Assembly: GCA_005223375.1 (NCBI GenBank)
Contig: RXOD01005061.1
Location: forward strand, 1-16,136
Length of the DNA: 16,136 nucleotides
Direction: 5' to 3'
Source of the DNA: Amoebophrya sp. AT5.2
Lineage: Eukaryota > Sar > Dinophyceae > Syndiniales > Amoebophryaceae
The position numbers and the translations under genes are program-made. The notes under the pieces were generated by a model. It had not been told where the DNA came from. It ran no database searches and saw nothing but the letters and a program-made list of their open reading frames with translations. Of this stretch, positions 15,580 through 16,136 are shown piece by piece. The first letter of the stretch is position 1; each line of letters starts with the position of its first letter.

Positions 15580-16136
15580 TAAAGAAACGGTACGAGACAT
15601 TACGCCGAGGTACACGTAAAACGTCGAGCTGTCATTTGCTGCGCGTTGGCGGCCTTGCTGCCCCCTCATCGTTCTCTCACCAGTTTGCGGACATCATGCC
15701 CAGCAGCGAACTACCACAACGAGATAAAACTACTTTCCACTTGCACCTGCTCTGCATCTGTGGCAGAGGAAGCACGCGATGGCGATGCTGTACTATCACG
15801 CGTCATGCATTCTGCTGGGGGCTTTGATTTGATTGGAAACGCAGGTAAACGCGGGGCATGGTGTCGCTGAAAACGTTGACTGTTTTTTTTTTTTCTCTGT
15901 ATTGTTCGGATGAGTTTGAGTTGTTCTTAATGCTGTTGCTGTGCCTATTCCGAGTTGAGGCGCGGAGGCTGGAGATCATAAATTGAGTGACGCGAAATAA
16001 AAGTAACTAAAAGGAGGTGCTGAAGCTGATTGCTCATCAATCTGATGATTATATTAAGCAAGTGAATATAAAGCTGTACGAACGTGCTAGAACACAACAA
16101 GAACCACAAGGCGCACAATGATCTCCTTACGCTTAC
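15345..16136. other. Region upstream of the kinesin gene
   Basis: About 790 bases reach the window edge, with no convincing gene. In the sense direction there is an A12 tract (15883-15894) and a consensus-like splice donor GTAAGT at 15579-15574. A 106-codon ATG ORF (15349-15669) ends four bases before the kinesin ATG; its product is basic with no recognised domain. It is probably leader sequence, an upstream ORF or an intron rather than a gene. Plus-strand ORFs over 15636-15870 are unsupported. Confidence 0.5.

Noticed and set aside
1..16136. Spliced-leader relic, transposase, integrase or CRISPR-like array
   Set aside because: I looked for a dinoflagellate-type leader core, mobile-element proteins and regularly spaced repeats and found none.

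Overview
The window looks like nuclear DNA from a unicellular eukaryote. It encodes a kinesin motor protein and an OTU-type cysteine protease with a signal peptide. The genes carry long low-complexity Ser/Gly/Asn inserts and are separated by AT-richer spacers of about 0.7-0.9 kb. All six substantial coding regions read from the minus strand. That co-directional layout, long uninterrupted reading frames, and a protein that may pair a ubiquitin-like start with ankyrin-like repeats would fit a dinoflagellate-type alveolate, perhaps a compact-genome syndinian. This placement is an inference; no ribosomal or marker gene is present to prove it.

Layout in plus coordinates, with every gene transcribed right to left: 1-893, secreted OTU-like cysteine protease, 3' end cut by the window edge; 1815-3314, acidic protein with possible ubiquitin-like and ankyrin-like parts; 3664-3864, possible small secreted Cys-containing peptide; 4133-7246 and 7990-10104, two large paralogous proteins of a family I do not recognise, in tandem; 10969-12369, Ser/Asn/Pro-rich disordered protein whose start is unresolved; 13215-15344, kinesin with a kinesin-14-type neck. 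The stretches between them hold only weak short ORFs, simple repeats and candidate hairpins or splice signals. No tRNA, rRNA, CRISPR array or mobile element was recognised.

The genes do not form an obvious pathway. The most distinctive content is the tandem paralogue pair, a 31-nt near-perfect inverted repeat inside the coding sequence of one of them that looks like a template-switch event, the kinesin with unusual domain order and altered nucleotide-binding motifs, and the OTU protease with non-standard residues around the active site. Several longest-frame predictions in this window begin at TTG or GTG. For a eukaryote I moved starts to the first in-frame ATG where one exists.
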